From contig CM076660.1 in the NCBI GenBank assembly GCA_038496675.1, positions 17,228,038-17,292,037 of the forward strand: DNA of 64,000 nucleotides. Reading direction: 5' to 3'. Origin of the DNA: Rachycentron canadum. Lineage: Eukaryota > Chordata > Actinopteri > Carangiformes > Rachycentridae. This document shows, one piece after another, positions 11,883 to 24,600 of the stretch. The notes beneath the pieces are model-generated. The model saw only the letters and a list, made by a program, of their open reading frames with translations. It did not search any database and had not been told where the DNA came from. Positions within the stretch are counted from its first letter, which is position 1; every line of letters begins with the position of its first letter. A program made the position numbers and the translations under genes.

Positions 11883-14800
11883 TTAGGTGCTGAAGTACAC
11901 TGTAGAAAGAAATAAGAGAGGAAACGTGATGATTCACAATGTTGAAAGCTATCAAACCACCATTTGCCAACAACCTTCCAGCAAACAATCTTTAGATTGG
12001 TTAAAATGAAAAACTATTTTCTTTTAAATAAAATATAACTCTCCATATACTTTATATAGTGTATATATGTGTACATAACACAAAGGACAATGGATTAATA
12101 ATTACAAATAACAATGATGAAATTATGTGTACACAAAAGTTGAACGTATTCTTACCAATAATGACGATGAGGACAATCACGCATATCACACCCAGGATAA
12201 TCATCATCTGTAGTCAGTGGATTTTCAGAAAAAGTTGTTAGAGAAGCAGTACATTTTTTAAGCAAAGATGTCCCTGTGTAATCCTATCATATCTGACAAG
12301 AGCATACACACTAGATGGTCTATGTAGAATTTGATATTCTAGAAAAATTATACTTATGAGCAAAAAATCTATCAGAAATCAACAGTTGTGACTGGCTTCT
12401 TGTTTTTAGAGGCTTTCCTTTTTATTTTCCTGTCAACGGGACAGCATAAGGCAGCCTTTACACACACGTGTTTGCTTTTTGAGTAAGATCGCCTGCATGT
12501 TCTCACCTTGGCATTCTTCCACCAGTATTTATTCTTCAGTTTTGCAGCACTGGTCTCAAACTGTGAGGCTCCAGCCTGCAGGGCATCGGCCCTATCGTCC
12601 AATTCTGACAGCTTCTGATCACGCTCCAGAACCTTATCCACGTTTACACGCATGATATCCACCACCTGGGGAAAGATACGCAAAGCAGTGCAATCCGCTG
12701 ATGACTCTGTGTGAGGCTCTGAGAGGATGGAGCTGGACCATGGTTTTAATCATTAAAGAAATGATTAGAATCAATCCCATTCCCAAGAATGAAAGATTTG
12801 TGTTTCTTCTGTTGAAACTTATATCATCTGTGAACAAGGAGACAGGACTGACCTACTAGTAGGTGACCAATGAACAATGCTTAAACAACAACTGGAGTTT
12901 TGTTTGAAGTGAGGTGCGGACTCACCTCATCCACTTGTGCCTGTGTCTGCTGCAGACGGCGGTTGCTGGTGAGGTTGGGAGGGGGCTGATTCCCTCCCTC
13001 TGGTGCAGGGGCTCCAGAAGCTGGGGCAGACCTGTTCACAACAAAATATAAATCATAAGTAGTTATAAGATAAAAATAAAATCAAAATTAATAAACACCT
13101 TTATGAAATGAAATGAAGGAAAGAGAATAGGAATAGCTGACTATTATAGTTAACACATTTTCTAATTTCAGCACATTTTAAATAAAGTTAAATTGTGCTT
13201 ATGTGTTGATGACAGTAAAGTAAGTAAAATTCTACCAGTATCAGTTACAACATCACAACTGACAACATCACAAAAATGGTTTTAACGGTAAACTGCTCAA
13301 ATATTTCAGATACACTAATTTCTCATGATGGTTAACGACCTTCCCCTTCTTCACCTGTGTGGCAGATATTTAATATAAGGTTACGTAAAAAGACACTTTA
13401 AATTTCAGAGTATGTCAGAAATATGTTATTTCTGTGATTATCACAGAAATAACATATTTCATTTTTACACAATTAGTTGTTAGCTTTAATGCAACCTGAA
13501 ACTGGTAGTTACAGGATGATGCGATGGATATTGAGATAATGGTAAAAATGAGATGCAATTTTTAGGATCTGTAAGATTCACTTTGTTCCACAGACAAATG
13601 ATTCATTACGTCAGCACTGCACATTCCAGATAATTACCGTCTGTCATAAAAAATCAGCTACGCTTTGCAAAAGTCAAGTTGCCACATTGTATTGTGCCCT
13701 ACATAGACCTTTTCTTTTGGATGCACTGTGCACCAATAATGACCGTGAGAGGCAGAGAGTTTAAGTGAGAGTGTCATTTGTCACTGAAAAGTGAAAGCTC
13801 GATGAAAAATGCCTCGCCTTCATGTTAACATGTACTGGTACCTCCGCTCTTGGCTGCAAGGGAAGCAAATACACCAGGAATATTAATATGTATACAATTT
13901 AGTATTTACAAAGACTCATTTTGTATTTATTTTTATTTTATTCAATTTTTTTTCCTTTATCCTTTTGATCCTTTTCCCTATAAGTAATTTTTGTTTGATT
14001 GTGTAACTCTTAAATAAATGATAAAGAATGAAAGAAAAACCTGTGTTCAGTGACAGTTGCCACAGTGAAAACTATAGACCAACTGTCATGCAGTGAAATC
14101 CTAATGATCCAAGACTATTACAAACAAAGAGCCAAAATCCAGTAACAGCTGAGCCACAGCCTTCTAAATGCTGTCACAATTGATGGGATTTATAAATTCA
14201 TCAGATTCAGCAAATATAAATTCTTTCCAAATTCTCTGATGGGCTATTTTTCTAATATTGAAGAAGAAAGGACATCTCAGACATGCACTTTTAGCTTCTC
14301 CCTTTTCTTCTGAAATGCATCAGTACACAGGTTTCATTCAAAATTAGCAAGATCGTGGCACTTATATCAATACAACTCTACTTACAGCCCTTCCTCAACA
14401 CGTGGGACGGTTTCCAGCACAAGAAATCAAGACTAGTTCTACACATTATGCACATGTTTATGATAATATCGCTTCATTTTGTTTTAGTGAAGGACCAGAA
14501 ATAGTTGAGGCTGGCTCTGTATTCCATCAATGTCAGTTTCTAACCTACAATAACTTTTTATTTGTAACTGCACTATCATTGTTTTTGTAGAGCTGTTGAA
14601 CTGTTTCTTATGGTATAGTTGTGTAATTTGAAAGATACAGTTTCCTCTAAAGTGAAAATTTAACTTGTCCATTTCATCGCTGAACTGCAGAATTCACAAC
14701 AAATACAATAGTGACCACACAAAACAAACACTAAAACAGTATTATTGATCATTATCATGAAAAGAAATTAACAAGCTAGTCTTAGATAGTTTTAAATGAT

Positions 14801-16246
14801 ATAAGATATGATTAGCTTGACCTACTAATATGAGTTCACCAGTTATATTGAAGTATGCCCATATCAATAAAAGGTCTTTATCTTCAATCTTAAATTTTCT
14901 GTAATATGATATAGCAGCAGGTACATAAAAAAGGCTTTTGAAAAACGCTCAAATACATTAATTTTGCATGTAATGTGGAGTACCTTAACATGCTTTCCAC
15001 CAATCCAAATAATCAATAAAATAGAAAATGAAAATATAAACTTGTATTCTGTGATAAAAGTCTGTAGTATTTTGTGACAATAATTGTTAATAAGCTACTC
15101 TAACCGTTTGAGACAAAACTGTGTATAAAGGTCGGCTTTACATGGTCACACATTACTAATCCTCTAACAACAACAAATCCTAGTGAAAAGTTGGTGCTGG
15201 TGGTGCCTGTAAGCTGCTGAGTGGCCTGAGCAGAATCTGGCCATATAAAACACTAGAGGCTTCCTGTGATATCTTAAATGGGGAATTATTATCATGTGTC
15301 TTAAACAAAGATATATATGTAGAAAACATATGTTTTATGTCTTCAAACTGTAATAAGGATTGTAGATTGTGGATATTCATAGTCAATATCATTTCCCTTG
15401 TGTGCATAAGTATTTCGACAAAAGTGTTGAAAGTTCGCACTATTGTCACCTGGCACCCCAAACAACCAAGAAGATTTGCTAATGCAGTGACAAGATTTCT
15501 CACCAGATTTGCACACCCTGTGAATACTGACGACTGTGTTGGATGGAGGGGTGAACTGAAAGCGCCACAGAAAGGTGGAGTAACTGCTTTTAAGCTGCCA
15601 CTTTTGTGGATAATTGTCACTTTTAATTAAAGGTGATAAATTGAATTAAGACTTTGCACGATTCCCTGATTAAGGCACATACAAGAGTGATATCCCCTCA
15701 TAGTTTATGGATGCATGTCCTGATTTGAGTGGTGCAATCAGTAAATATTGGTGGCGAATGAAGAACATCCTCAAATTTTGGACTTGACATGAAATTGAAA
15801 ATAAAAAATCTTCAACCTTTTGAAAGGCTGTAGTTGTTGAAAAGTCACTATCCTTCTAAGAAATTTATGTGCGGTCTTAACTAGCTCCAGAGAACATAAT
15901 TCAGTTTCCTCCTATTTTTCACATCAAAACCAGTAAAAACCACAGAACAGAACAGAAAGAACTGGAACAAACCCATAAACCATAATCTGATGAAGGGAGC
16001 TAACCTAACATGATGGGTTTGTTAAGGTTTCGCAGGTCCCAGTCTACATGAAGTCAGTCTACCAACAAAGTCAAATCATCGATGAAAGCTAAAAATATTC
16101 AACCCTCTTGTCTCCACAGAGCGCTCCTGCAAAACCAAGATCTCTGTACAATGTTTCTGGGATTCTCAATATGAAAAGGAACCGTCTGATTACTCTATGT
16201 GCCCTAGAAAAAGAAGAAAAAACATAGATAGCTAGATGGATGGAGG

Positions 16247-16324
<78 letters not shown>

Positions 16325-18012
16325 CTTAATTCAAACTGAGCAAACCCAAACCAGAATAATAAATTAGGTCCCTCCTCTGTTTCTGTTTGGAAGAGCACGC
16401 TGTCTCACTTTCAGCACTGGAGAGCGACATTTCAGCACTGGACAGCGCCACAGCAGCCCAGACCAGATCCCGGTCTCTGATCCCGGTCTCTGATCCCGAT
16501 CTATCCACCACAGTCCGTTTGATGTTCCTGGACTGCATCTGAACCCGCTCCTCTTTCATGTCCCCCCGCTTACTCGGACCCAGCTGGCCCCCACATCATG
16601 TGCTGTAGGACATCACGTTTCACGACGAGCACGACGGGCCTGTAAATACATGGCGAGCCTACCCTACAACGACGAGGGCGGGGAGGCTCCTTACGGGGAG
16701 GGGTGGGAGGGGTGGTGGTGGTGATGGGGGGGGGTTGTGTTTTAAACAGTCGGATGAACGATTATAAACCAATATTGTCGAACAATGACACTAGCAGACA
16801 ACAGAGTGGATGTAATCAGACATGTTGCCGCTGCTTGATAACAGGTCGTGCGTCGGCATCAGGCTGTTTTAACTGCCTGCTATGCAGACGAGGCTGTCAC
16901 GGCTATCTCCCCCTTGGCCTAAGGTTTATATTTGTGCATCATGTACTGTCTTAAAACACAAAGGAACTAATAAGGGGCCGGAAAGAGAGAGAGGCATTTT
17001 AATCATCAATTTGGCTACGAAGACGCCGGCAGCCCGGGATATGGTGAGATATAAAGCTGTCCGCCCTCGCACGACAATCGACGACATACAGTAGGAGGCT
17101 AGGCTACCCCCACCCCCAGCTGGAGCGCAAATATCACGTAAACTGGGCCTAAGCCTGGTTCAGAGCTAATAATACCATCGTTTATAAGAGGCTCCACACT
17201 GTGTTCGTCGAATAATGTCGAAGTGTTCAACAGGCTTTATCTACACAGGCCGTCTGGCGCTGCTGTAGCAGCTAATATGGCCGGTTCAACATTATGTCCT
17301 TGCTGTTTCTAGAATTAGCCTAATCGTCACCTGCGGCTCAGCCACGCAGAAATTAAGCCCCGGAAAGGACCGATACGATTGAAACGGAATAAGAAATGGA
17401 CTACGTTGTACACGAAGTTTGCTTGTGGTAGTTTTAATTAGCCTGTAGGGGAACAGACGGTGTCCTTTTCAAACCAAACCAGTCCAAACTGGAAAAAAAA
17501 AAAAAAAAAAAAAAAAATGCGTGCGTGCGTGCTGGCTCGAGCGAAAACCACCACACGACAACATAAAAGAGACAGGCGGTAAACACGCAGCTGGCTCTCC
17601 GCGTGAACGCCCCAAAAAAATAATAAAATAAAATTAAATTAAAGGAAATAAGGCTAATAACGGGCTTGATGGCGGATAAAAACCCGACGCCTCCGTCTGC
17701 TCCAAGGTTAGGCCGACGCGTTAGCCTCCATACATTGACGCTTGGGTCGCACACACAGCTCCGACATGAGCTGAATCACATATATATGTCAATAATAAAC
17801 GGATTGACGTGACTCCGGTGAAATAACCTCAACATCTGAGGGCGAAGAAACACAAGGGACCGTTCAGACACCGCACATCCCAGAGAGCCTGCCAGTATCA
17901 GCCATGAGGACGGTGTTTGGCATTTATTAACAAATTAAGGTTTTTTTTTTGTTGTTGTTTGTTTGTTTGTTTTTAAAGAGAGCTTTATAATAATGTTGTA
18001 GTCTACTTACAT
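11883..18012 (-). CDS. vamp2: Synaptobrevin / vesicle-associated membrane protein 2-type v-SNARE
   Basis: Vesicle-anchored R-SNARE that pairs with syntaxin and SNAP-25 to drive exocytosis. Coding segments, minus strand: 18012-18011, 13031-12926, 12665-12507, 12207-12156, 11899-11883. All junctions are GT-AG, phase is continuous, and the product is 111 aa. Residues 2-36 are Pro/Ala/Gly-rich, then NRRLQQTQAQVDE. Residues 37-89 are the SNARE coiled coil with zero-layer Arg51 (VLERDQ) and the WW juxtamembrane pair. Residues 90-106 are a hydrophobic anchor, ending VYFST. That tail and the overall length favour VAMP2 over VAMP1 or VAMP3, and it is clearly not the longin protein VAMP7. The juxtamembrane reads KNKYWWKNAK, with Asn where mammalian VAMP2 has Arg. 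Oddity: exon 1 supplies only the AT of the start codon. The paralogue name is the least certain point. Confidence 0.9.
13418..13460. repeat. Perfect 20-bp inverted repeat with 3-base loop in vamp2 intron 1
   Basis: Left arm 13418-13437 and right arm 13441-13460 are exact reverse complements, separated by TTA. The sequence is AT-rich. It is too short for a typical pre-microRNA and has no obvious transposon ends around it. Confidence 0.95.
15180..15620 (-). other. Unrecognised 146-codon open frame inside vamp2 intron 1
   Basis: One of the longest uninterrupted frames not explained by a known exon. The opposite strand is also open for 97 codons over 15,337-15,630. The peptide has an ordinary, non-repetitive composition but no motif I recognise. 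Candidates are a decayed transposable-element fragment or chance. It lies on the same strand as vamp2 but cannot be part of the vamp2 reading frame. Confidence 0.2.
16247..16324. repeat. (GATA)n microsatellite in vamp2 intron 1
   Basis: About 19 perfect GATA units with degenerate GATG/GATA units just before. On the vamp2 transcript strand it reads as TATC. Confidence 0.97.
16400..17760. promoter_or_regulatory. CpG-rich stretch in vamp2 intron 1, near the promoter
   Basis: CpGs are dense compared with the rest of the intron. Short imperfect tandem units occur, including TTTCAGCACTGGA at about 16,409 and 16,431, and TCTGATCCCGG-like units over 16,465-16,501. A pure A run of about 25 lies at 17,491-17,516. 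This could be an extension of the vamp2 CpG island or an alternative promoter. No exon can be demonstrated. Confidence 0.35.
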
Positions 18013-18140
18013 TTTCCTAGTAGCAGTGGCTGGACAGCTGTGCTGAAATCCGGACTGGAGATGTTAGCGCGGACTAAGTGGCTGGCAGATGGATGTGGAT
18101 TGCCTTCTGCGCTCCTCTCTACCCTCTGGCACCCTTTGGT
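18011..18140 (-). promoter_or_regulatory. vamp2: vamp2 first exon, essentially all 5' untranslated
   Basis: On the minus strand this stretch ends ...GGAAAAT followed by a perfect donor GTAAGT. The final AT joins the first G of the exon at 13,031 to make the start codon. The right limit is inferred from a TATA-like box about 30 bases upstream, so the transcription start is approximate. Confidence 0.6.
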
Positions 18141-18163
18141 TGGTTATTGTGGCGTTTCCCTGC

Positions 18164-18170
18164 CTATATA
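18164..18170 (-). promoter_or_regulatory. TATA-like box for vamp2
   Basis: TATATAG on the minus strand, within GGCTATATAGG. It is placed so that transcription would begin around 18,135-18,140, directly upstream of the deduced first exon. Confidence 0.5.
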
Positions 18171-18383
18171 GCCTAGGAGGAGCACTGGCTTGTATCTCCC
18201 ACTGAGATGTGACCCCCTCGCAACTAAAACCCCCTTTTTTTTTTCTTTTTCTTTTCCTTCTGCCTACTTCTAGGGCGATGCGGCACCTGCAGGCTGTGGC
18301 TGGAGCCCGGCGCTGTCGGAGACCGTGCTGTAATGAAGGTGTAATAAACAGCCGCCTGGATTAGGTGGACAAAGATGGCTCGG

Positions 18384-18391
18384 TGACGTCA
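18384..18391. promoter_or_regulatory. Palindromic CRE upstream of vamp2
   Basis: TGACGTCA, the full CREB/ATF palindrome, lies in CpG-rich DNA about 220 bases upstream of the TATA-like box. An alternating CG tract (about 18,475-18,493), capable of Z-DNA, follows about 90 bases further upstream. Confidence 0.45.
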
Positions 18392-18679
18392 ATCGCGGCG
18401 AGTTTCATGTTGAAATGGGCGGACGAGGCGTCAAACGCACCGTTTTACAGCTCGGGGGCAGCTCGGCGCTCGCCCGCGCGCGCGCGCGCGCGCTGCCATT
18501 GGGGCTCTACGCATGTTGGATTTCACAAATAAAACATGCCGTGGTCGTGCTTGGGTTTGAGGCTCCGCTAAAGGAGCTTATTTTGATTGTAAGTCTGCAT
18601 GTCAACAAAATGGCGTTCATCGAGAGGGGGTGTGGCGAGCTTCGCAGTAGGTGCCTGGTTATCGTTCATAGTAAATAGG

Positions 18680-21600
18680 GACAGGGATGTAGTGGAGAGT
18701 GAACCCACCTGAAAGCACTATGCCGACCTTTTGTCTGAGGGACACGGTGTCACTGTTGTTTGAGGCTGGAATAAATCTGCATTACATTAGGTGTGGTGCA
18801 ATAAATGGTATAAGTCTGACATAATTAATGAGATACATGCTCTCAGGCTTGGCTCCCAGGGCCCTTGTGACCCTTCTACTACAACACTAAAACAGAGCTA
18901 TTCACAGAGGATGGATGTAAAATTTCCATCTAAATAGATTATTTCATTCTTACTAACTTTTTGTTGATTGTTTGATTTTTTTAATCAACATTATCCTGAA
19001 TGGCATGACTGAGAGATACTTTTGATCATGGTTAATGGTTTCAAAACTGGACCTTATGGGTTAAGAGCCACAGCCCATGACCAGACCAGCCTAAAAAAAC
19101 ACCCCAATAAAGAAGGTATGCAACAGCAGACAAATGTTTCTCTCTTAATTTCTTGGTATCAAATGCAATAAGTTTCCATTTTAAGATCAAGAGACTTTAT
19201 TATCCTCAGAGACATTACCAGAAAGACAAAGGAAGATTGTGTTTTTTAAGAGCTAGAGTTTGTTTAATTCAACACCCAAAAAGGGTGGAAGCTGCTACAT
19301 ACTACAGGATCAAGGTCAATAATCTCTACATAAACATTATCTTTGATTCAGCTCCAAGCTTCACCAAAAACAACTATACATTGAACAGCAATACATACAG
19401 ATCCTCGACTGGGTCATAGTCAAAGACAATACAGTTGTATTTTCATCATCTGTGCGTAGCCTACATCTGTTTTGGGGGCCCAAGTGCACACTGTTGGGCA
19501 GCTAATTCACACTGGTGAATCCCTGGTCAGATTAAAGACAGTCACTCATTTCAACATATACACTGAATCTACTAAACCTAAATCGATCCTACTTGACAAT
19601 TCTGTGGCCTTAAAGTCCCAGAATAAAATCTCATTTCTAGACCAAATATATGTTTCAAAAGTATTTTTTTTTTTTTTTTTTGTGAGGAAAGAATTTTTTT
19701 TTGTCTCTTTTCATTCCTTGCATAAACATCCATTGCAGCTGTATTTGGTTATAAACTAGGTTATAAACTACAAATATCTGATTATTTGTACGGTGGCGTT
19801 CAATACACAAGTTGCCTGGTCAAACCAAAATGAAAACATAAAGACAAAAAAAAAAAAAAGACAACAATGCGTGCGTGTGTGTTCTCAGCAGTTTGTCTCA
19901 ACTTAAGTAAATAGTACATTTGTTATCATCAGGATTTCGAGTGCAGTGTTGTTTGAGTAGATGAATCACAGTCTCTTTAGAGCTTTTACATCTAACAAAG
20001 ACCTAAACACTGGTTTCAAATAAGGCCCCATATCAGCAGTGAAACATATTGGTTGAATGTGAGATTATTAAAGCAGCAGCTCAGTAACGTGACTATAACA
20101 TAGGACTAAAATGTCTAATCTGTATTTTTCAATTATAAAAAGTTGAGAAATGTGCAAAAAGCTAAACTCTCCAGCTGTACACATCCTTAATGCCTGTACT
20201 GAATTTGTTTATTATTTAGATGAGTGGATAATCTGAATTTAAAATCACAATTTAACATCACAAACACTGGCTGGACGAGCCACAAATATAATGTGTGGTT
20301 CAAAAATGGGATTTATATTCAGTTTTGTAGTTCAAAGGAACGTAACAAGCAGGATATTCTCAGGCTCAACCACGTGGTGGCACTACAGGACAGCTTTGTT
20401 TCATAGCCAACATCCTGAGCCATTTTTTGTGGCTGCCTCCCTCATAGCTGTCAACTCAATGTTAATGAGAAAAATGCTTTACAATAGGCATCTTTTGTTT
20501 ATGTATTCATATACGTATTGTGCTGTAATTGTTATGTCTGTCGCTCCCGATCCCATGATGAAAACTTGATACCTTTTGTCGTTTTTCTAACCTAACACCT
20601 AAATTGTATAGTTGTATGATATTTCGTCTTCTGGCCAGTTCCATGTATTTCTTCTTATTTAGTTATTTTCACATAATAAATCAAACCAACTGAATCATGT
20701 CAGGCTTTTGCAATGTTATGTTGTTATGTGTACTTTTAGTTTGATGAAAAAAAAAGAAATGTTCATAGAACAATATATTATGAGTTCACTGAGTACAGTT
20801 CCAACACAGCAACCGGGAAACTGAGACTGGACACTGTGAATAAATCCATTGTCATGTATAACCTGTGACTGTTTCTCCCACATTGTGGATGAGAGAAGAA
20901 TTCTGATGTGGGAGACAAAGGTGCTTTACTTGAACTGTACAGCTCAGATCCATAATTAATCAAAGCTTTGAGCCACGACTTTGTCTGAAAAATGAAGGCA
21001 GATGTGACGTGGAGAGAAACATTTCCTGCTGACATAACCACCAGCAGGTTTCCACATGGAAAACAGTCAAAGAGGCAGTTGCAACAGAGCAGGGAAATTT
21101 ATTTTCTGTTTAAAAGTGCCTTTACAGTATCCCATGAGGTATACAATTTTGACGAGATGAAACAAGTGAAGCTGTCACTGACTGACTGATTCTGTGTGGA
21201 GGACATTATGACTATATGGAATTACAGATACACTGTAAGAACACACAACTTCAGAATCTCAATTTCATGGCACAATCTAATGAGAAAAAAAAAATGAATC
21301 CAGAATCAGTGATTTACATGATAAAATCCTATTATTTAAAAGTGAGGATTTCATTCACAGTTGTGGTCCTGTTTTGCATTTTCTCACTTTCCAACAATCA
21401 CAACGGTGTGCGGCACCAAAACTATCCCTCATCACCTCAAAAACCTGAAGCACAAACGTCTAAACAACCAAATAAAACATCCCTGGTGAGGCTCTCCACT
21501 TTCTAAAATACACCTTTCCACATATTGCTTATTTTTTTGGATGCAATTGTGCAAAAAAATCTCAGTGACAATTAACATTAACCAAAAAGTAAACCCATAC

Positions 21601-21694
21601 ACACGTGGGACATCACTAACTGAGAGGTTTCGTGTAAGGAGTGATATTGCACTGCTTTTCAAAAAACAAAGGGTATACTGTTGCCAGATAGTTG
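18680..21694. other. Intergenic DNA between vamp2 promoter and mpp1 stop codon
   Basis: No coding exon recognised. The right part should contain the mpp1 3' untranslated region, because mpp1 is transcribed leftwards. A candidate polyadenylation signal, AATAAA on the minus strand, is at 21,098-21,103, but several other TTTATT sites occur and the true end is not determined. Homopolymer runs are at 19,664-19,681 and 19,847-19,859. Confidence 0.5.
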
Positions 21695-24600
21695 TCAGTA
21701 CACCCACGATACAGGCACCCACTGTGGGGTGGAGGTGGCACGCTCCATGGCCTCCTCCACACCTTTTACACTTTCATCCACGTCATTGTTGACGAGAACC
21801 ACGTCGAAGAAGTGTCCATATGTGGTCAGAATGGCATCCGACTCTTTCTGGATCATCTGCAGGTTTTCCGTCTATGAGACACAGACACAGAGGATTAGCA
21901 TTTGGTAGCTGATGGAGTTTGGTGTTTGAGGACATTTGAGCACATTCAGATAAATATAGGGCACCTGGGCAGCTGTGTTGGTTGGTGCGATGAACACCAC
22001 GAGAGGTGCAAAGTCAGCAGTCCGCAAGACTTTCAGGGTCTGCATTAAAAAAGACAAGAAGAATTAATTTGAGATTGATTACTTACACTGAAAACAGAAG
22101 GTTTTATACGTTTTAATGCATTTATTTTGGGTTTCCTCTCATATTATTGGCTTGTAGATGGAGATGCCTAGACTTGTATGCTTGCGTCATGAGTATGTGC
22201 CCAGTATGAGGATGTGGGATTAATAATAGCACATTAAAAAAAAAGTGTTCACATAAGTGTTGTTTTAAGACGGACTTGAAAAAAGGTAAACCTAGCCTTC
22301 AAAATAAAATGTCTCCTTTTGTGCAATGTTTCCAGAAAAACCTGTGAATGCCAACCTGCGGTTCTATATCCAGCACAGCAATTTTTCCCTGCTCGTGGAT
22401 CTTCTGGATGGTCTCGATTTTGGTGCCAAACATATTTCCCTGGAAACTGCCGTATTCCAGTAGCTCATTCCCAGAGATGCACTTGGTCATGGCTTCATTG
22501 GAGATGAAATAATACTCCTGCCCATTCTCCTCATCCTTACGCTGGGGTCTGGTAGTGTCTGTGTGGAATCAAAACTGCAGATTTAGTCCAAGGACAAGCT
22601 TCTAATTTGGGGAGTATAAGGTGAAGAGAGTGATTCTCCTTACGTGGTGCAGGGTAGGAAAACTTCTCTGGGTATTTGGTCAATAGTGCACTTTTGATGT
22701 GGCGCCTCCCTACACCAGGTGCACCTAAAAAGAACAGAAGATTATTTCCAAGGACATCAAACAATGAAATATTAACTTTTGTGCTTTGTACCTTAATATG
22801 TTTGACGTCTATAAATACTTTTTAAGTATTTTATGCCAGTGATAAATAATGTAATGGGGCTATGATGCTTACCAATAAGCACAAGTGTTTTCCTTTTAAA
22901 AGCAGGGAGCTGAACAACTTCCTCATAAGAAATCACATCCAGCTGGTCAAAAACTGAAAGAGAAGAGATTTGATTTCACACAAAACCATATTAACAACAC
23001 AATTGGGAGAAAGCTAAGGAAACATGACTCCAGAGCTACACTCACTAGAGCTGTGTTTTGCCAGGTACTTGTCTTTGCACTTCTTTTTCTTTCCAAATGG
23101 GCTGCAGGACTGACTGCCCTCTCTGGCCTTGCATTTACTTGCCACCCTCCTGTGGTGAAAGCGAAAGAGATTTAGGTTAAGCTGAGAACAGTTTGCTCAT
23201 TTCTGAGGACTTTGGCATGTGATGTTAAGCACTTCAGGATTAATCATCAGATACTCTGACAGAGCTATGTACCATTCTTGGAGCTCTGGGGAAGGTATGA
23301 GTCCAGCAAAGTCAGCAGCACTGCTCTCTACTCTGCCTTGCCACCAGTTTGGATCCTGCTTGTTGATGATCTGGATAATGTCACCAGTTTGAAACTTCAG
23401 ACCTGCCTCTTTGCATGGGATGAGGTCATCCTTGGCGGGGTCATAGTCAAACTGGGCCCTCATGTACATCTGTAGATTAAGAGCACATAGTTAAGAAAGA
23501 GCCAATCAATGTTTGCATTACGTGGACCTGCACTTTGATACTTTAATAACCTCCCATCACTATAAATATCATCTCTAATATCCATGATATTTACTGCTGA
23601 GCAAAAACTTTAATCTTACCGTTTCAATTTCAAACACAAACAATAACGGACAACTTCTACACTGTCATAAAGAAAAAAAGACATTTTCTCCTATTCATGA
23701 CATCTATTCTAAGATATTCCCATAATGCCAGATGTTTGCTAAGCATGACTGTAATTATTTTGAAATGTTTCTAAATGATTGTTGCATCAGACAGATTTTG
23801 CAATTCATGGCTGAGACACTTATAAGTACATCACTGTCAAAGCTTGAATTGTAATGCTAAGCATTTTGTTTTTCTTTACTGTTTAAGCCTGACAATCACA
23901 GCATCTGCTGAAGAAACTATCATTGAAAGCAAATATGCATCAAATGGACTTAAAGGCCTTCGGTACCTGTACAGCATCCTTGAGAATGAAAGTTCATAGT
24001 GGAAACTCAAACACATAGATTTGGATTCCTCTAAGGATTCACCCTTCAGCAGAATTCATGTCATGATCTTGGACAGCAAAATTGTGAAAATGAGCAATTT
24101 TCTCCCAGTGAAGACTAAATGTGCTGCTAACTAATTTGGTGTTTTATGAAAATGAAGCTATTGAGCAGCAGGACGTATTGTTTACTCATTCCCCACATTA
24201 TAGCACTGACTCCCCCAAGGGTTTGTAATTTAACTTTCCAGAGAGATGAGCTCATGTTCAAATCCAGACTAAACTGTCGAAGATCACAGCAGGACCACGT
24301 GTAAATCCTCCGCAGGGTAAATGATTACTATTGTTAGTGGAGTTCATGAACATTTATGGTTTCCCCAAGTCACTCCAGCGATGGCTCAACAAAGACAAAT
24401 TATAAACCCACTATGCACTAAAAGTGGGTGCACTGGGGTGCTCTGGGTCACCAGAAATAATGTTCTTTGAGTAGTTAAGTATTAACTAGTCCTACATAAT
24501 AATGAACTACAAGCTTTTAAGTGGACTGCCATCACTGGCCACAGAAAAGACAAAAGAGGCAACAGCAACACTACTTAAATAATTGGGGTTTTTTTTCTAT

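Noticed and set aside
8661..16324. CRISPR-like arrays from the regular CA and GATA tracts
   Set aside because: These are uninterrupted microsatellites without spacers, in a eukaryotic genome.
11883..18012. VAMP7 as the identity of the VAMP gene, because VAMP7 neighbours TMLHE in human
   Set aside because: The product is a 111-aa synaptobrevin with VYFST at its end and no longin domain.
23197..23469. MYMRAQ... as an independent gene start
   Set aside because: The Met is internal. The exon begins at 23,469 after an acceptor and continues in phase from the PDZ exons of mpp1.
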